A DNA stretch of 64,000 nucleotides, from the NCBI RefSeq assembly GCF_024124665.1, contig NZ_JAMXSB010000002.1:496001-560000 (forward strand), in the 5' to 3' direction. A program made the position numbers and the translations under genes. Positions 36,402-46,242 of this stretch are shown piece by piece; within the stretch, counting starts at the first letter, position 1; each line of letters starts with the position of its first letter. Source of the stretch: Pleionea sp. CnH1-48. Lineage in GTDB: Bacteria > Pseudomonadota > Gammaproteobacteria > Enterobacterales > Kangiellaceae. The notes beneath the pieces are model-generated. The model saw nothing but the letters and a program-made list of their open reading frames with translations, ran no database searches and had not been told where the DNA came from.

Positions 36402-37132
36402 GAGCTCACCTCCTCTTTAACCCAGCGCGTATCCCTTTCTCGCCACAAAATGTGATTGCGAATGTTGGGCATCAGAACCGCAACAAAAAATACCTGAAAT
36501 GCCGTAATCATGACTAACAAAGGCCATAACATGGCTTCGTCAATAGAAGGCTTCTCTAGCTTGGACAAGGATGCTGTTTGATGCAGGCTATGCCACCATT
36601 CTACCGAAAAATGAATGATGGGTAGATTCACTACCCCAACAATGGCCAAAATTGCCGCCGCTTTGTCGGCTTTCTGGGTGTCTTCAATCGCATAATGCAG
36701 CGCCATATAGCCGATATAGAGGAACAACAAAATCAGCTCGGAGGTCATGCGACCATCCCATTCCCAGTAGGTGCCCCAGGTAGGTTTGCCCCACAGAGCA
36801 CCCGTAATCAATGCCATTAAGGTAAAAGCAGCGCCAATAGGTGCACAGCTAACCGACACAATATAAGCCATCTTCATGCGCCAGATGAGGCCAATGGCGC
36901 TCGCAATCGCCATCATTAAATAGGCAAACATCGACAAATACGCCGATGGCACATGAATATACATAATACGTTGAGTATCGCCCTGATAATAATCCGGTGG
37001 TGCAATAAACAACCCCCAATAGGAGCCTCCCACCAAACCAATCATTGCTAAACCAAACACCCACGGTTGCCAACGGTTAGACATCTCAAAAAACCATTTA
37101 GGCGAACCTAACTTATAAAACCAAGTCCACAT
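36398..37132 (-). CDS. ccmC: Heme exporter protein CcmC
   Basis: A 244-residue six-helix membrane protein with the WWD-type motif WGTYWEWDGRMTSELILL and flanking conserved His residues (HVPSAY, HSLHQ) that bind heme for loading onto CcmE. Length and order are standard. It is preceded by ccmB at five bases. Confidence 0.94.
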   Translation of the reverse strand: MWTWFYKLGSPKWFFEMSNRWQPWVFGLAMIGLVGGSYWGLFIAPPDYYQGDTQRIMYIHVPSAYLSMFAYLMMAIASAIGLIWRMKMAYIVSVSCAPIGAAFTLMALITGALWGKPTWGTYWEWDGRMTSELILLFLYIGYMALHYAIEDTQKADKAAAILAIVGVVNLPIIHFSVEWWHSLHQTASLSKLEKPSIDEAMLWPLLVMITAFQVFFVAVLMPNIRNHILWRERDTRWVKEEVSS

Positions 37133-37137
37133 AGATT

Positions 37138-37803
37138 TTATTCACTCACAGATACTTTTAAAGCCGCCCCTGCCGCCCAGGGTGCCAAGGATACGCTCAT
37201 AACACTGGCCGCTATAAGCAGTAATAACAAAGGTAAATAGCTGTGGCCCATGCTGGCTGCGGAAACCAACATAGTGCCGAGAATCAATACAGGAATATAC
37301 AAGGGTAATACCAACAACACCAATAGTATACCGCCACGTCGCAAGCCAACAGTAAGACTCATGCCAATAGCGCCAAGCAGGCACAACACTGGCGTTCCGG
37401 CGAGTAGTGACGCAATCAGGGCGCCCAAAGCGTCAGATGGAAGGTGCAACATGACGGATAAAAGCGGTGACATCACAATCAGGGGTAGCGCACAAAACAA
37501 CCAGTTTGCTATGGATTTGGCTAATACGATGTTGGCTGCTGATGCTCCCGACATTAATAACTGCACCAGACTGCCATCGTCAAAGTCTTCGCGGTACAAA
37601 ACATCGAGAGATAATAATAACGACAGGAGCACGCACACCCACAGCACACCTGGGGCCAGAGTACTTAACACTTTCGCTTCGGGAGAAATCCCCAATGGAA
37701 ACATGGTGGTCACAACCAGAAAGAAAAACAGTGGATTCAGCAATTCTGCTTTTCGGCGTAATAGTAGCCGAATTTCTCGTTTAATAAGTAACCCCAGCAT
37801 CAC
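37138..37803 (-). CDS. ccmB: Heme exporter permease CcmB
   Basis: A 221-residue six-helix ABC permease that works with CcmA. Signatures include LIKREIRLLLRRKAELLNPLFFF at the N-terminus and FDDGSLVQLLMSG. Its ATG overlaps the ccmA stop by four bases. Confidence 0.93.
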   Translation of the reverse strand: MMLGLLIKREIRLLLRRKAELLNPLFFFLVVTTMFPLGISPEAKVLSTLAPGVLWVCVLLSLLLSLDVLYREDFDDGSLVQLLMSGASAANIVLAKSIANWLFCALPLIVMSPLLSVMLHLPSDALGALIASLLAGTPVLCLLGAIGMSLTVGLRRGGILLVLLVLPLYIPVLILGTMLVSAASMGHSYLPLLLLLIAASVMSVSLAPWAAGAALKVSVSE

Positions 37804-38429
37804 TGAGCTCCTATGACGAGTTTTTGCACATCACAGGCCAGCTCAACAGGCTGATGAGATGTAAAAATAATAGAGCCACCACGTTCACGATGTGCTTCAA
37901 AGTGTTGAGCCAGCCAACTTTGGCCTTTCACATCCAAAGCCACAAATGGCTCATCCAGAATCCATAAAGGGGCAGACTCCAGCAATAGTCGAGCAAGACT
38001 CACTCGACGCTTCTGCCCCTGAGATAAATTAGCCACCCATTGCTGCTCAAACCCAGCCAAACCCACTTGTGCAATGGCTTCAGAGATAGAGACAGAAAGC
38101 GACTGCGGACGCATAGCTTGATAAAAAGCGAGGTTTTCTTCTACCGTCATTGCCTTTTTAACACCAAGCTGATGGCCGAGGTAGATGGTATTCAGATAGA
38201 AATCCTGTCGAGTCTGTTCGATCGGCTGCTGCTGCCAATGCAGCTCACCTTCGTCAGCCTCGATAATACCGCATAGAACACGCAGTAGACTGGTTTTGCC
38301 GGTGCCATTGGCACCTTGAATATGCAGGACCTGACGATTGGTTAATTCGAACGCAGCTTGTTTAAATAACAAACGCTCACCACGAATTAAGGCCAGATTG
38401 TCACACTTAAGGGTAAATTCTGAATACAT
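37800..38429 (-). CDS. ccmA: Heme exporter ATP-binding protein CcmA
   Basis: A 209-residue ABC ATPase driving release of holo-CcmE. Walker A GANGTGKTS, signature LSQGQKRRVSLARLLL, Walker B LWILDEPF and the switch His in TSHQPV are all present. It is the first gene of ccmABCDEFGHI. The GGAAGGGG directly abuts the ATG, so the initiation site is slightly uncertain. Confidence 0.94.
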   Translation of the reverse strand: MYSEFTLKCDNLALIRGERLLFKQAAFELTNRQVLHIQGANGTGKTSLLRVLCGIIEADEGELHWQQQPIEQTRQDFYLNTIYLGHQLGVKKAMTVEENLAFYQAMRPQSLSVSISEAIAQVGLAGFEQQWVANLSQGQKRRVSLARLLLESAPLWILDEPFVALDVKGQSWLAQHFEAHRERGGSIIFTSHQPVELACDVQKLVIGAQ

Positions 38430-38656
38430 CCCCTTCCCGTTTTTCCGGTCACTGCCAAATGTGGCGCTATACTAATATAAAGCCATTGTTTTAGCTAATG
38501 ATTTTGTTTTGAGTTGTTGCGAGAGATTGTCGCACATGGCGCCCAAAAAATAAGCACGACTACTGCAATTGCACGTTACTTTCACACTTGAGTTGGCTAT
38601 TGTGAGGCCGATAACTTAAGTAGAACTCATGATAAACCAGAAGCGGCCTCAAAACT

Positions 38657-40111
38657 GTGACTGATAAAACGATTCCAAGCTTAACGCCGCAAAAACCCTC
38701 CGATTCGGCACCAGGGGGAATTCTTCAAGCGTTGCGTCGTTTCGAAGGCGAACGCCTAAACGGCTCAGTCACTCTCAACGCCCAGCCACCTGAGCTAAAA
38801 CTGGCTTTGCCCAGATTAAACGCTTTGCTCAAAATCCCATTAACCAACGCCCAATTGTTCAATCAATTAAAAAGCTTAAGCCCAGCATTACAACTGGCTG
38901 TGATCCCAAAACTGCACAACAGTGCCGTCAGCCTTCAGTTGGTGACGGCTGGCACGCCTAATCAAGCGTTACCCAAAGAACAATTGCAGCTGCTAACACG
39001 TCTGATTGAACAATCCCATGCTCAAAAGTATTTTCAACGTGTTGCTCCCAGATCAGCTCCAAATAGCGAGGCATTAGTAGCAACCAAAACTTCGGCAACA
39101 AATCCCTCCTCCGGAACAAACACACCCGCGAACCTATCGACCAATGCTTTAACATCACAGACGAGCTCTCTAGCTCTTAAGCGACAAACACTTCAACAAA
39201 TTGCCCGTCATGATCTTCCCAAACAACAATCCCCTACGCAGCTGTTGAGCCAACTGAAACAATTTCAACAAAACACCTCTCATGTCGCATCGAACAATTT
39301 ACAACTACAATTAGTCCGTTTATTTGTTGATACTATGCTCAATCAAACCTTGTCTTCTAATAACTTAACTTCTCAAACGATTAAGGAAGCAGTGACGGCG
39401 AGTGGCCACTGGAACGAAAGTAAACTCGCGACTCTCAGCCAGTCCGCGACTCCAGTAAATACTCTCAAACAGGACTGGAAACAAAACCTGCTGCAAATAA
39501 AAACATTGCTAGAAACTTCGCCAGACACTTTTAGTAGAGCCGAAAAACTATTTTCTAAACCGCTTACCAACGCCATGAGTAACCTGCTCGCAAATCTGCC
39601 GACAAAAGCTTCGCCAGGAACATCCATGGAACCTCAGCAGATAAAAGAAATCCTGCTGCAACTAAATGACAAAATTGAAGCTTCTCTCTCGAGAGTACGG
39701 TGGGTACAAAGCCAAAATGTGGTTGCAGATAACACACCGACTACCCAATGGCTTACGGAGTTTCCCTTTCTTCACCATCAACAAGTCTCCTTAATTCAAA
39801 TGATGATTGAAAGAGAACCACAAAACTCCGATAAAAAGTCCGCAAAAAAATGGAGTGTCACCATTCGCTTCGAGTTTGAAAACTTAGGGCCGATTAAAGC
39901 CATAGTACAGCTGGTTAACGATCGCTTCTCGGTACGCTTTATTGCCGAACAACCACAAACACAGCAACTGTTTATGGATCACATCAACCAACTAAAAGAA
40001 GAACTCAAGGAAGCAGGAGTTAAAGTAGATAGCCTTGACTCTCAGACAGGTAATGCATCACCACTATTAACGCCAAGCTCAGGCGAACATATTATTGAAT
40101 TTAAGGTATAA
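38657..40111 (+). CDS. FliK-like protein with a flagellar hook-length control domain
   Basis: A 484-residue protein starting with GTG. The middle is Gln/Ser/Thr-rich and low in order. The C-terminal about 120 residues resemble the Flg_hook domain of FliK (WSVTIRFEFENLGPIKAIVQLVNDRFSVRFIAEQ). Such proteins pair with the small FlhB-like protein next door and are usually found away from flagellar operons. No flagellar genes occur in this window, so a direct role in hook length is not shown. No ATG precedes the conserved N-terminal region. Confidence 0.75.
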   Translation: MTDKTIPSLTPQKPSDSAPGGILQALRRFEGERLNGSVTLNAQPPELKLALPRLNALLKIPLTNAQLFNQLKSLSPALQLAVIPKLHNSAVSLQLVTAGTPNQALPKEQLQLLTRLIEQSHAQKYFQRVAPRSAPNSEALVATKTSATNPSSGTNTPANLSTNALTSQTSSLALKRQTLQQIARHDLPKQQSPTQLLSQLKQFQQNTSHVASNNLQLQLVRLFVDTMLNQTLSSNNLTSQTIKEAVTASGHWNESKLATLSQSATPVNTLKQDWKQNLLQIKTLLETSPDTFSRAEKLFSKPLTNAMSNLLANLPTKASPGTSMEPQQIKEILLQLNDKIEASLSRVRWVQSQNVVADNTPTTQWLTEFPFLHHQQVSLIQMMIEREPQNSDKKSAKKWSVTIRFEFENLGPIKAIVQLVNDRFSVRFIAEQPQTQQLFMDHINQLKEELKEAGVKVDSLDSQTGNASPLLTPSSGEHIIEFKV

Positions 40112-40113
40112 CC

Positions 40114-40401
40114 GTGGATAAAGACAAAACTTCAAAAGCATCCGCATTACAGTACGACGGAAAAAACACTCCCAAGATTGTCGCACAAGGTGAAGGCCTG
40201 TTAGCAGAAGATATTATTCGCATCGCAGAAGAACACGATGTTTATATTCATGAAGATCCGGTGCTTGTGGATGTTTTGTCACAGTTAGAACTGGGTGATG
40301 AAATACCCGAAGTACTTTATCTTGCGGTGGCCAAAGTGATTGCCTTTGCCTACATGCTACAAGAAAAAGCTCCGGAGAACTTCATTAATAAAAAAGAATA
40401 G
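40114..40401 (+). CDS. FlhB C-terminal-like export switch protein (FlhX)
   Basis: A 95-residue soluble homologue of the cytoplasmic domain of FlhB/YscU. KASALQYDGKNTPKIVAQGEG and the tail EDPVLVDVLSQLELGDEIPEVLYLAVAKVIAFAYML match FlhB2; the NPTH autocleavage site is absent because the protein begins after it. A GTG start with AAGGT seven bases upstream places it two bases after the FliK-like gene. Confidence 0.85.
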   Translation: MDKDKTSKASALQYDGKNTPKIVAQGEGLLAEDIIRIAEEHDVYIHEDPVLVDVLSQLELGDEIPEVLYLAVAKVIAFAYMLQEKAPENFINKKE

Positions 40402-40430
40402 AGCCAGCGCAATGCTGGCGTTATTGATAT
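40402..40430 (+). terminator. Weak terminator-like hairpin after FlhX
   Basis: CCAGCG-CAAT-GCTGGCG follows the FlhX stop codon directly and is trailed by TTATT, a poor T run. It sits between convergent genes. Confidence 0.4.
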
Positions 40431-40437
40431 CTAAATA

Positions 40438-40968
40438 TCAGCATCTACGACGCTGAATGGCCATTGCAAACAAAGCGAACATAAACAGCATAAACATATT
40501 AGCCTCGGGAATCGCTGCGACCTGATACATAATCGTATAATCAGCAGATAATGGTTGTTGAGGAACGTGATACCAGGTTTCTACATAGGCTCCCAGGCTG
40601 GTGAACTCAAAGTTACCCGAATTATAATCTCCTATCACATCAAAAAAAGTGAGTACATTCGACCAACCTTTAAAGTAATCCAGCGCTTTGTTAACAGAGC
40701 CGTCACAATTAAAATGAAAGAAGTCATTCATCGTAATATTATCGCCATTACAGGTGAGCCAGATATCTGCAATGTAGTACCCATCCTGAGCATGTAACCC
40801 CATTCCTACTCCCTGACTAATGTAGTTACCGTTACTATCGTAGTAGGTATTAGGGCTTCCCGTAACCATAAAAATATCGTCATCATTAGGATCTGGCATA
40901 ATAGGCGTTGCCAATACCTGTCCCATCATCCCGCAAAAAACAAATAGAGTGGCTAATATTTTTCTCAT
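40438..40968 (-). CDS. Secreted protein with a variant PEP-CTERM sorting signal
   Basis: A 176-residue exported protein of unknown function. A signal peptide (MRKILATLFVFCGMMGQVLA) is followed by Asp/Asn/Tyr-rich sequence. The C-terminus AAIPEANMFMLFMFALFAMAIQRRRC has PEP-CTERM layout: short motif, hydrophobic helix, basic end. The motif is PEA instead of PEP, so recognition by an exosortase is plausible but unproven. No exosortase gene lies in the window. Confidence 0.65.
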   Translation of the reverse strand: MRKILATLFVFCGMMGQVLATPIMPDPNDDDIFMVTGSPNTYYDSNGNYISQGVGMGLHAQDGYYIADIWLTCNGDNITMNDFFHFNCDGSVNKALDYFKGWSNVLTFFDVIGDYNSGNFEFTSLGAYVETWYHVPQQPLSADYTIMYQVAAIPEANMFMLFMFALFAMAIQRRRC

Positions 40969-41126
40969 TGTATTTCTCCTTGTAAACTTTCATCAATGTA
41001 CCCTCCCTATAACATCATAAAATCTTGAGAAGAAAAACTGTCATTGTTGTTTTTTGTGGCATTGAGATAAAAGGAGTGAATCATGTAAATTATTTTGACA
41101 TATTGGGCAGCAATTATTTTAAATCA

Positions 41127-41155
41127 ACAAAAAGCCGCGTAAAAACACGGCTTTC
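41127..41155 (-). terminator. Terminator of the RtcB gene
   Basis: On the minus strand AAAGCCGTG-TTTTTA-CGCGGCTTTTT forms a stem with a T run, a few bases past the RtcB stop codon. Confidence 0.75.
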
Positions 41156-41159
41156 TGAT

Positions 41160-42365
41160 TCAGGCTTTTGTTGTTTTGTAGGTAATGATTGGTCGGAATG
41201 CAGCAACCAGTTTGATTAATCCAGCTTCCAACAAATCATCTATCACTCGATCAATTTTTTTGTAGGCTTGCGGAGCTTCTTCATAAAGTAACTCACGATC
41301 TTTGCAGATCACTTTGCTACCCAACTCTGTTGTGGTTAACTGATTCGCATGAAAACGTGGTCTCAATCGCCCTTTGCATTCACTGCGCTTCCACTTACGA
41401 CCTGCGCCATGAGCTAAAGAAAATCCGGCTTTAGCCATTACCTCGGAGTTTTCAACTAGTGGCTTAACCAGATAACTTAAAGTGCCACGAGATCCGGGGA
41501 TCATAACCATCCCCTTGTCCGTCGGTGTGGCTCCCTTTCGATGAATCCAATTATCCTTAGTTGACTCATGATATGGCATCATTAGCTTAGCTTCATCTTC
41601 TTCCATTGAAACAACATTGTTATGAGTAATGTCTAAAACTCTTTCACCTTCAACGGATAACTGAGTCATCATTCGATGAGCAATGGCTCGTCGATTACAC
41701 TCAGCCCATTGAATAGCAAAGTTATGCTTACGCAAATACTCCAGACCTTCCGGTTCATTTGCAAGAAGCCCTTTTGCTCCATACTGGTCAACATGCTGAC
41801 GTAATATCCATTGACCAAGACCGCGAGAACCGCTATGAACCAATAGCACAGCCGCAGACTTCTTTAGATTCAAAGACTCAAACAAAGTACTATCATACAC
41901 TGTCTCAACTTTTTGAATTTCAGCAAAATGGTTACCGCCCCCAATGGTTCCCATGCGCTCGTTAGCAAACTGCCACCAATCGTCAGAATCCTCGCAAGAC
42001 AAAGCTTCAACAAAAGCTTGCTCATTAAAGGGGGTATCGTCATTGAGTTGGCTTAACTTTTTTTCCCAACGAGATAGATTTATTTTGTGGGCTGGTTGCT
42101 CCAATTGCCAAAGCCCCATACCACAGCCAATATCACTGCCCACTAAATGAGGATAAACAATACCGTTGCTCACAAACGCAGCGCCAATTGGTTGGCCTTT
42201 ACCAGGATGCAAGTCGGGCATACCGATGCCACAACACATGCCTGGTAACTCTAGTGTTTTTTTAAGTTGTTCAACAGCCGTGGTTTCTAACCAGTTTTTA
42301 TCAGAGATAATGATACGAGCCGTTTTATTATTAGAATGTTCAATTGTTTTAATGACATTGCCCAT
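41160..42365 (-). CDS. RtcB-family RNA ligase
   Basis: A 401-residue GTP-dependent RNA ligase of the RtcB family, joining 3'-phosphate or cyclic phosphate ends to 5'-hydroxyl ends. Visible motifs: IGMPDLHPGKGQPIGAAF, SDIGCGM (metal Cys), HSGSRGLG, and SLAHGAGRKWKR with the His that accepts GMP. It resembles the shorter RtcB2 group that often neighbours the release factor PrfH; neither prfH nor rtcA is adjacent here. Substrate (tRNA or damaged rRNA) is unknown. Confidence 0.85.
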   Translation of the reverse strand: MGNVIKTIEHSNNKTARIIISDKNWLETTAVEQLKKTLELPGMCCGIGMPDLHPGKGQPIGAAFVSNGIVYPHLVGSDIGCGMGLWQLEQPAHKINLSRWEKKLSQLNDDTPFNEQAFVEALSCEDSDDWWQFANERMGTIGGGNHFAEIQKVETVYDSTLFESLNLKKSAAVLLVHSGSRGLGQWILRQHVDQYGAKGLLANEPEGLEYLRKHNFAIQWAECNRRAIAHRMMTQLSVEGERVLDITHNNVVSMEEDEAKLMMPYHESTKDNWIHRKGATPTDKGMVMIPGSRGTLSYLVKPLVENSEVMAKAGFSLAHGAGRKWKRSECKGRLRPRFHANQLTTTELGSKVICKDRELLYEEAPQAYKKIDRVIDDLLEAGLIKLVAAFRPIITYKTTKA

Positions 42366-42540
42366 TGTAAAATTTCCATTTGAATAGTTTTCAAAACAAC
42401 TGCACTCAATCTCTACAGATCCTGTGTCAGTTGATAATCAATAGCAATAACAATGTCGAGCCCTAAGGATGTCGATCTTTTGTCTCAATAAAAAATGATG
42501 TTCCTTAGTTAGAACAAATAATTTAAATGAGTTGTGTATC

Positions 42541-42680
42541 TATACCCAAAGTATTCTAAGGTGCAGGTAGGCGGCCAGCAAGCGAATCCCCTGAGCTTAG
42601 CTTTACTAAGTGATTGGGGTGAGTGCGCGCAGCTCTGCAACTTGAACAATAGCGCTGCACCTTGAAAGGCGACGGATATA
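42541..42680 (+). repeat. ERIC-like element (copy 2), 140 bp
   Basis: It starts TATACCCAAAGTATTC and ends GAAAGGCGACGGATATA. The core has CGAATCCCCTGAGCTTAG and GTGATTGGGGTGAG, the ERIC signature with small changes. Relative to the canonical 127 bp it has an extra GCTGCAACTTGAACA-type segment near the right end, also present in copy 3. It lies upstream of the RtcB gene. Confidence 0.9.
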
Positions 42681-42814
42681 TTCAATCAAAAGGAATTAAT
42701 GGCCCAACATCTTATAAGTTAAATAAGTAGATTTCATAGTTCGCCTCCCGTGGCAAATAACAATAATTGGACGCATTATAATTCGTTAAATTTTATTAGC
42801 AAGCAGAAACCCAA

Positions 42815-42851
42815 GAAAAAAGCCCTGATGTTTTCCACCAAGGCTTTTTTA
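42815..42851 (-). terminator. Terminator of the leu operon
   Basis: On the minus strand AAAAAAGCC-TTGGTGGAAAACATCAG-GGCTTTTTT, about 20 bp after leuB stop. Confidence 0.8.
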
Positions 42852-42870
42852 CACTCACACTCGAAAACAA

Positions 42871-43941
42871 TTATTTTAAAGCTGCAATCACCGCATCCCC
42901 CATTGCCTGCGTGTTCACACTTTCGTTACCCGCAGCGATATCGGCAGTGCGGTATCCCTGATCCAATACAACACCAACAGCCTTTTCTACTTGTTCGGCC
43001 AAATCGGCTCGCTGCAAACTAAACCGCAACATCATGGCCACCGATAATATGGTAGCCAGAGGGTTCGCAACTCCACCGCCAGCAATGTCTGGTGCCGATC
43101 CATGAATAGGCTCATACATACCTTTGCCATTAGCATCGAGACTCGCCGATGGCAACATACCAATAGAGCCTGTTAACATGGCTGCGGCATCCGATAAAAT
43201 ATCACCAAACATATTGCCAGTGACTATCACATCAAATTGCTTTGGCTCGCGAATCAACTGCATCGCAGCGTTATCGACATACATGTGACTTAACTCAACA
43301 TCAGGATACTCTTTACCGACTTCGGTCACAACGTCTCGCCACAGCTCGGTGACTTCAAGCACATTGGCTTTATCGACAGAACATAAACGCTTGTTACGTT
43401 TTTGTGCGGCTTTAAATCCGGCATGAGCAATTCGACGAATTTCAGACTCGCTATAAACATAGGTGTTTACGCCGACTTTCTCGCCATTGACTTCACTGAC
43501 ACCGCGCGGTTGACCAAAATAAATTCCGCCCGTTAATTCTCGGATGATGAGAATATCCAAACCTGCAACTAACTCAGCTTTTAAGCTCGATGCCTCAGCC
43601 AACTGCGGATACAAAACAGCAGGCCGCAAATTGGCAAATAATTCTAATTGAGAGCGTAAACCCAATAAGGCTTTTTCTGGTCGAATAGAAATATCCAGAG
43701 CTTCCCATTTAGGGCCTCCAACAGCCCCCAGTAAAACAGCATCAGCACACTTTGCTTTTTGCAATGTCTCTTCAGGTAAAGGAATGCCCGTCGAGTCAAT
43801 GGCAGCGCCGCCCACTAAGGCTTCTTCCAGGGTAACATCCAAACCATGATGCTGTTGCAAATGCTCTAACACTCGCTTGGCCTGAGCAACAATTTCTGGG
43901 CCGATACCATCACCAGGTAATACTAAAACAGATTGAGTCAT
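42871..43941 (-). CDS. leuB: 3-isopropylmalate dehydrogenase
   Basis: A 356-residue NAD-dependent dehydrogenase that oxidatively decarboxylates 3-isopropylmalate in leucine synthesis. Motifs: [43 protein letters not shown] and [23 protein letters not shown]. Third gene of leuCDB, 18 bp after leuD. Confidence 0.96.
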   Translation of the reverse strand: MTQSVLVLPGDGIGPEIVAQAKRVLEHLQQHHGLDVTLEEALVGGAAIDSTGIPLPEETLQKAKCADAVLLGAVGGPKWEALDISIRPEKALLGLRSQLELFANLRPAVLYPQLAEASSLKAELVAGLDILIIRELTGGIYFGQPRGVSEVNGEKVGVNTYVYSESEIRRIAHAGFKAAQKRNKRLCSVDKANVLEVTELWRDVVTEVGKEYPDVELSHMYVDNAAMQLIREPKQFDVIVTGNMFGDILSDAAAMLTGSIGMLPSASLDANGKGMYEPIHGSAPDIAGGGVANPLATILSVAMMLRFSLQRADLAEQVEKAVGVVLDQGYRTADIAAGNESVNTQAMGDAVIAALK

Positions 43942-43959
43942 GGGTGAAAAACTCCTTCA

Positions 43960-44625
43960 CTATTTGGCGATTGTCGCAAACACCCAGGGCGCTTGCTCCC
44001 GGTGTTTGGCTTCAAATTGTTTAATCTTGTCGGCTTGTTGCAACGTCAAACCGATGTCGTCTAAGCCTTCTAATAAGCAATGCTTACGTCCGGGTTCGAC
44101 ATCAAAAGCAAGGGTTGTTTGTCCGTTTGCCAAAGGATGGCTGAATTTCAATTGCTGCTCAGATAAAAGCACCGTCACTTCAAAGCCTGTATTTTCGACG
44201 CAGGCTTTAAAAAGCTGATCGACGGTTTCTTCATCAAGAACGATGGGCAAAATACCATTTTTAAAACAGTTGTTAAAAAAGATATCGGCGTAACTTGGAG
44301 CGATGATGGTTTTGAATCCATAGTCAGCCAACGCCCAGGGTGCGTGTTCACGGCTACTACCACAGCCAAAATTTTGTCGGGCTAACAACACCTGCGCATT
44401 TTGATAGCGATCCTGATTAAGCACAAAGTCGCTATTCAGTGGCCGTTGGCTGCAATCCATCTCTGGTTCGCCCTGGTCCAGGTAACGCCACTCATCAAAC
44501 AAATAAGGGCCAAACCCCGAACGACGAATCGATTTAAGAAATTGTTTGGGTATGATCGCATCGGTATCCACGTTGGCTCTATCAAGTGGAGCCGCCTTTG
44601 CGCAAAACTCTTTAAATGCTTCCAT
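43960..44625 (-). CDS. leuD: 3-isopropylmalate dehydratase small subunit
   Basis: A 221-residue swivel-domain subunit. [15 protein letters not shown] near the start and [14 protein letters not shown] are diagnostic. The open frame begins ten codons upstream within leuC, but the ATG at 44625 overlaps the leuC stop as TGATG and has AGGAGG upstream. It forms the isomerase with LeuC. Confidence 0.95.
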   Translation of the reverse strand: MEAFKEFCAKAAPLDRANVDTDAIIPKQFLKSIRRSGFGPYLFDEWRYLDQGEPEMDCSQRPLNSDFVLNQDRYQNAQVLLARQNFGCGSSREHAPWALADYGFKTIIAPSYADIFFNNCFKNGILPIVLDEETVDQLFKACVENTGFEVTVLLSEQQLKFSHPLANGQTTLAFDVEPGRKHCLLEGLDDIGLTLQQADKIKQFEAKHREQAPWVFATIAK

Positions 44626-46100
44626 CAGGCTACCTCCTCTGCTGCCACTAACCATTCACGAACATCAACAAAATGCCCAGCTATAGCCGCTGCGGCAGCC
44701 ATGGGAGGACTGACTAAATGGGTCCGTCCGCCTTGCCCTTGTCGACCTTCAAAATTACGATTCGATGTCGACGCGCAATGATCACCTGGAGCCAATCGAT
44801 CGGCATTCATTGCCAGACACATTGAGCATCCAGGTTGACGCCATTCAAACCCGGCATCGGTAAAAATCTTATCTAATCCTTCTTTCTCTGCCTGTTCTTT
44901 TACCAGGCCCGAGCCAGGCACCACAATGGCCAGCTCTATGCTGGACGCCACCTGCTTTCCTTTCACCACATCGGCGGCCACACGTAAGTCTTCGATACGA
45001 GAGTTAGTGCAGGAACCAATAAATACTTTGTTCAACGGAATATCCGCAAGAGACTGTTTAGCCGTTAAGCCCATATACTCAAGTGCTCGGTCCATGCCCT
45101 GCTGCTTGACCGAATCGGATTCTTTTTGCGGATCGGGCACCGATTGTTTTACGGGTATGACCATCTCTGGCGATGTTCCCCAGGAGACTTGAGGTTCGAT
45201 AGTCGTCGCATCAAGTAGTACGACTTTGTCGAAGCGTGCACCATCATCAGACACCAACTCTCGCCAAGCGCTAACAGCTTGGTCCCAAAGCTCACCTTTT
45301 GGCGCTAATGGACGTCCCTTAACATACTCTAAGGTTTTGTCATCAACACCGATAACGCCGACACGAGCTCCCGCTTCGATGGCCATATTGCAGACGGTCA
45401 TGCGCCCTTCCATAGAAAGCGCTTCGATGGCTTCTCCGGCAAATTCAACGGCATAACCCGTTCCACCCGCTGTACCAATATCCGCGATAATCGCCAGCAC
45501 CAGATCTTTAGCCGTCACACCCGGGTTCAAATGCCCATCCACTCGCACCAGCATGTTCTTCATCTTTTTTTGCCGTAGGCATTGGGTGGCCAGCACATGC
45601 TCAACTTCGGAGGTACCAATACCAAAGGACATAGCGCCAAAAGCACCATGAGTCGCCGTGTGAGAATCGCCACACACAATGGTCATGCCGGGCAAGGTAG
45701 CTCCCTGCTCTGGACCCATAACATGCACGATACCCTGGCGTTTATCGCCCAGCCCGAATTCGGTAATCCCAAAATCGCGACAATTTGCTTCGAGTGTCTC
45801 TACCTGTAATCGCGACACTGGGTCCGTAATACCCAGCTCCAGATCTTTTGTCGGTACATTATGATCAGGCACAGCCAGATTAGCAGACACCCTGTGGGGC
45901 TGACGTTGCGCCAGACGCAAACCTTCGAACGCCTGTGGCGAAGTCACCTCGTGCAACAGCTGTCGATCAATATAAATCAGGGCCGTACCATCGTCTTCTT
46001 CGCTGATCAAATGTTGCTGCCACAGTTTGTCGTAGAGTGTCTGTGGAGAATTCGTCTGTGGAGAATTCTGTAGAGAATGCGATTGGGTCTCGTTGCTCAT
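44625..46100 (-). CDS. leuC: 3-isopropylmalate dehydratase large subunit
   Basis: A 491-residue aconitase-family [4Fe-4S] subunit. Motifs: [35 protein letters not shown] and [10 protein letters not shown], with the three cluster Cys. The N-terminus carries about 20 extra residues, including [10 protein letters not shown] before LYDKLW, made by a 15-bp direct repeat in the DNA. GAGG at five bases supports the first ATG. First gene of the leu operon. Confidence 0.95.
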   Translation of the reverse strand: MSNETQSHSLQNSPQTNSPQTLYDKLWQQHLISEEDDGTALIYIDRQLLHEVTSPQAFEGLRLAQRQPHRVSANLAVPDHNVPTKDLELGITDPVSRLQVETLEANCRDFGITEFGLGDKRQGIVHVMGPEQGATLPGMTIVCGDSHTATHGAFGAMSFGIGTSEVEHVLATQCLRQKKMKNMLVRVDGHLNPGVTAKDLVLAIIADIGTAGGTGYAVEFAGEAIEALSMEGRMTVCNMAIEAGARVGVIGVDDKTLEYVKGRPLAPKGELWDQAVSAWRELVSDDGARFDKVVLLDATTIEPQVSWGTSPEMVIPVKQSVPDPQKESDSVKQQGMDRALEYMGLTAKQSLADIPLNKVFIGSCTNSRIEDLRVAADVVKGKQVASSIELAIVVPGSGLVKEQAEKEGLDKIFTDAGFEWRQPGCSMCLAMNADRLAPGDHCASTSNRNFEGRQGQGGRTHLVSPPMAAAAAIAGHFVDVREWLVAAEEVA

Positions 46101-46183
46101 TGTCGCCTCAATTAAGTTCTTATGATGATTCGAGCTTACTGCAACCTCAAAAATAACTCCAATTCATTATTTTTATATATTTC

Positions 46184-46198
46184 ATTCCACTTAGGAAT
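46184..46198. promoter_or_regulatory. Candidate LysR operator between leuC and the LysR gene
   Basis: ATTCC-ACTTA-GGAAT is a perfect 15-bp inverted repeat with the T-N11-A spacing of LysR binding sites. It lies between the divergent starts of leuC and the LysR gene. Confidence 0.55.
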
Positions 46199-46242
46199 AG
46201 AATAAACTTATGACATATTCCTTTCTTACGACCTCGAGTGTT

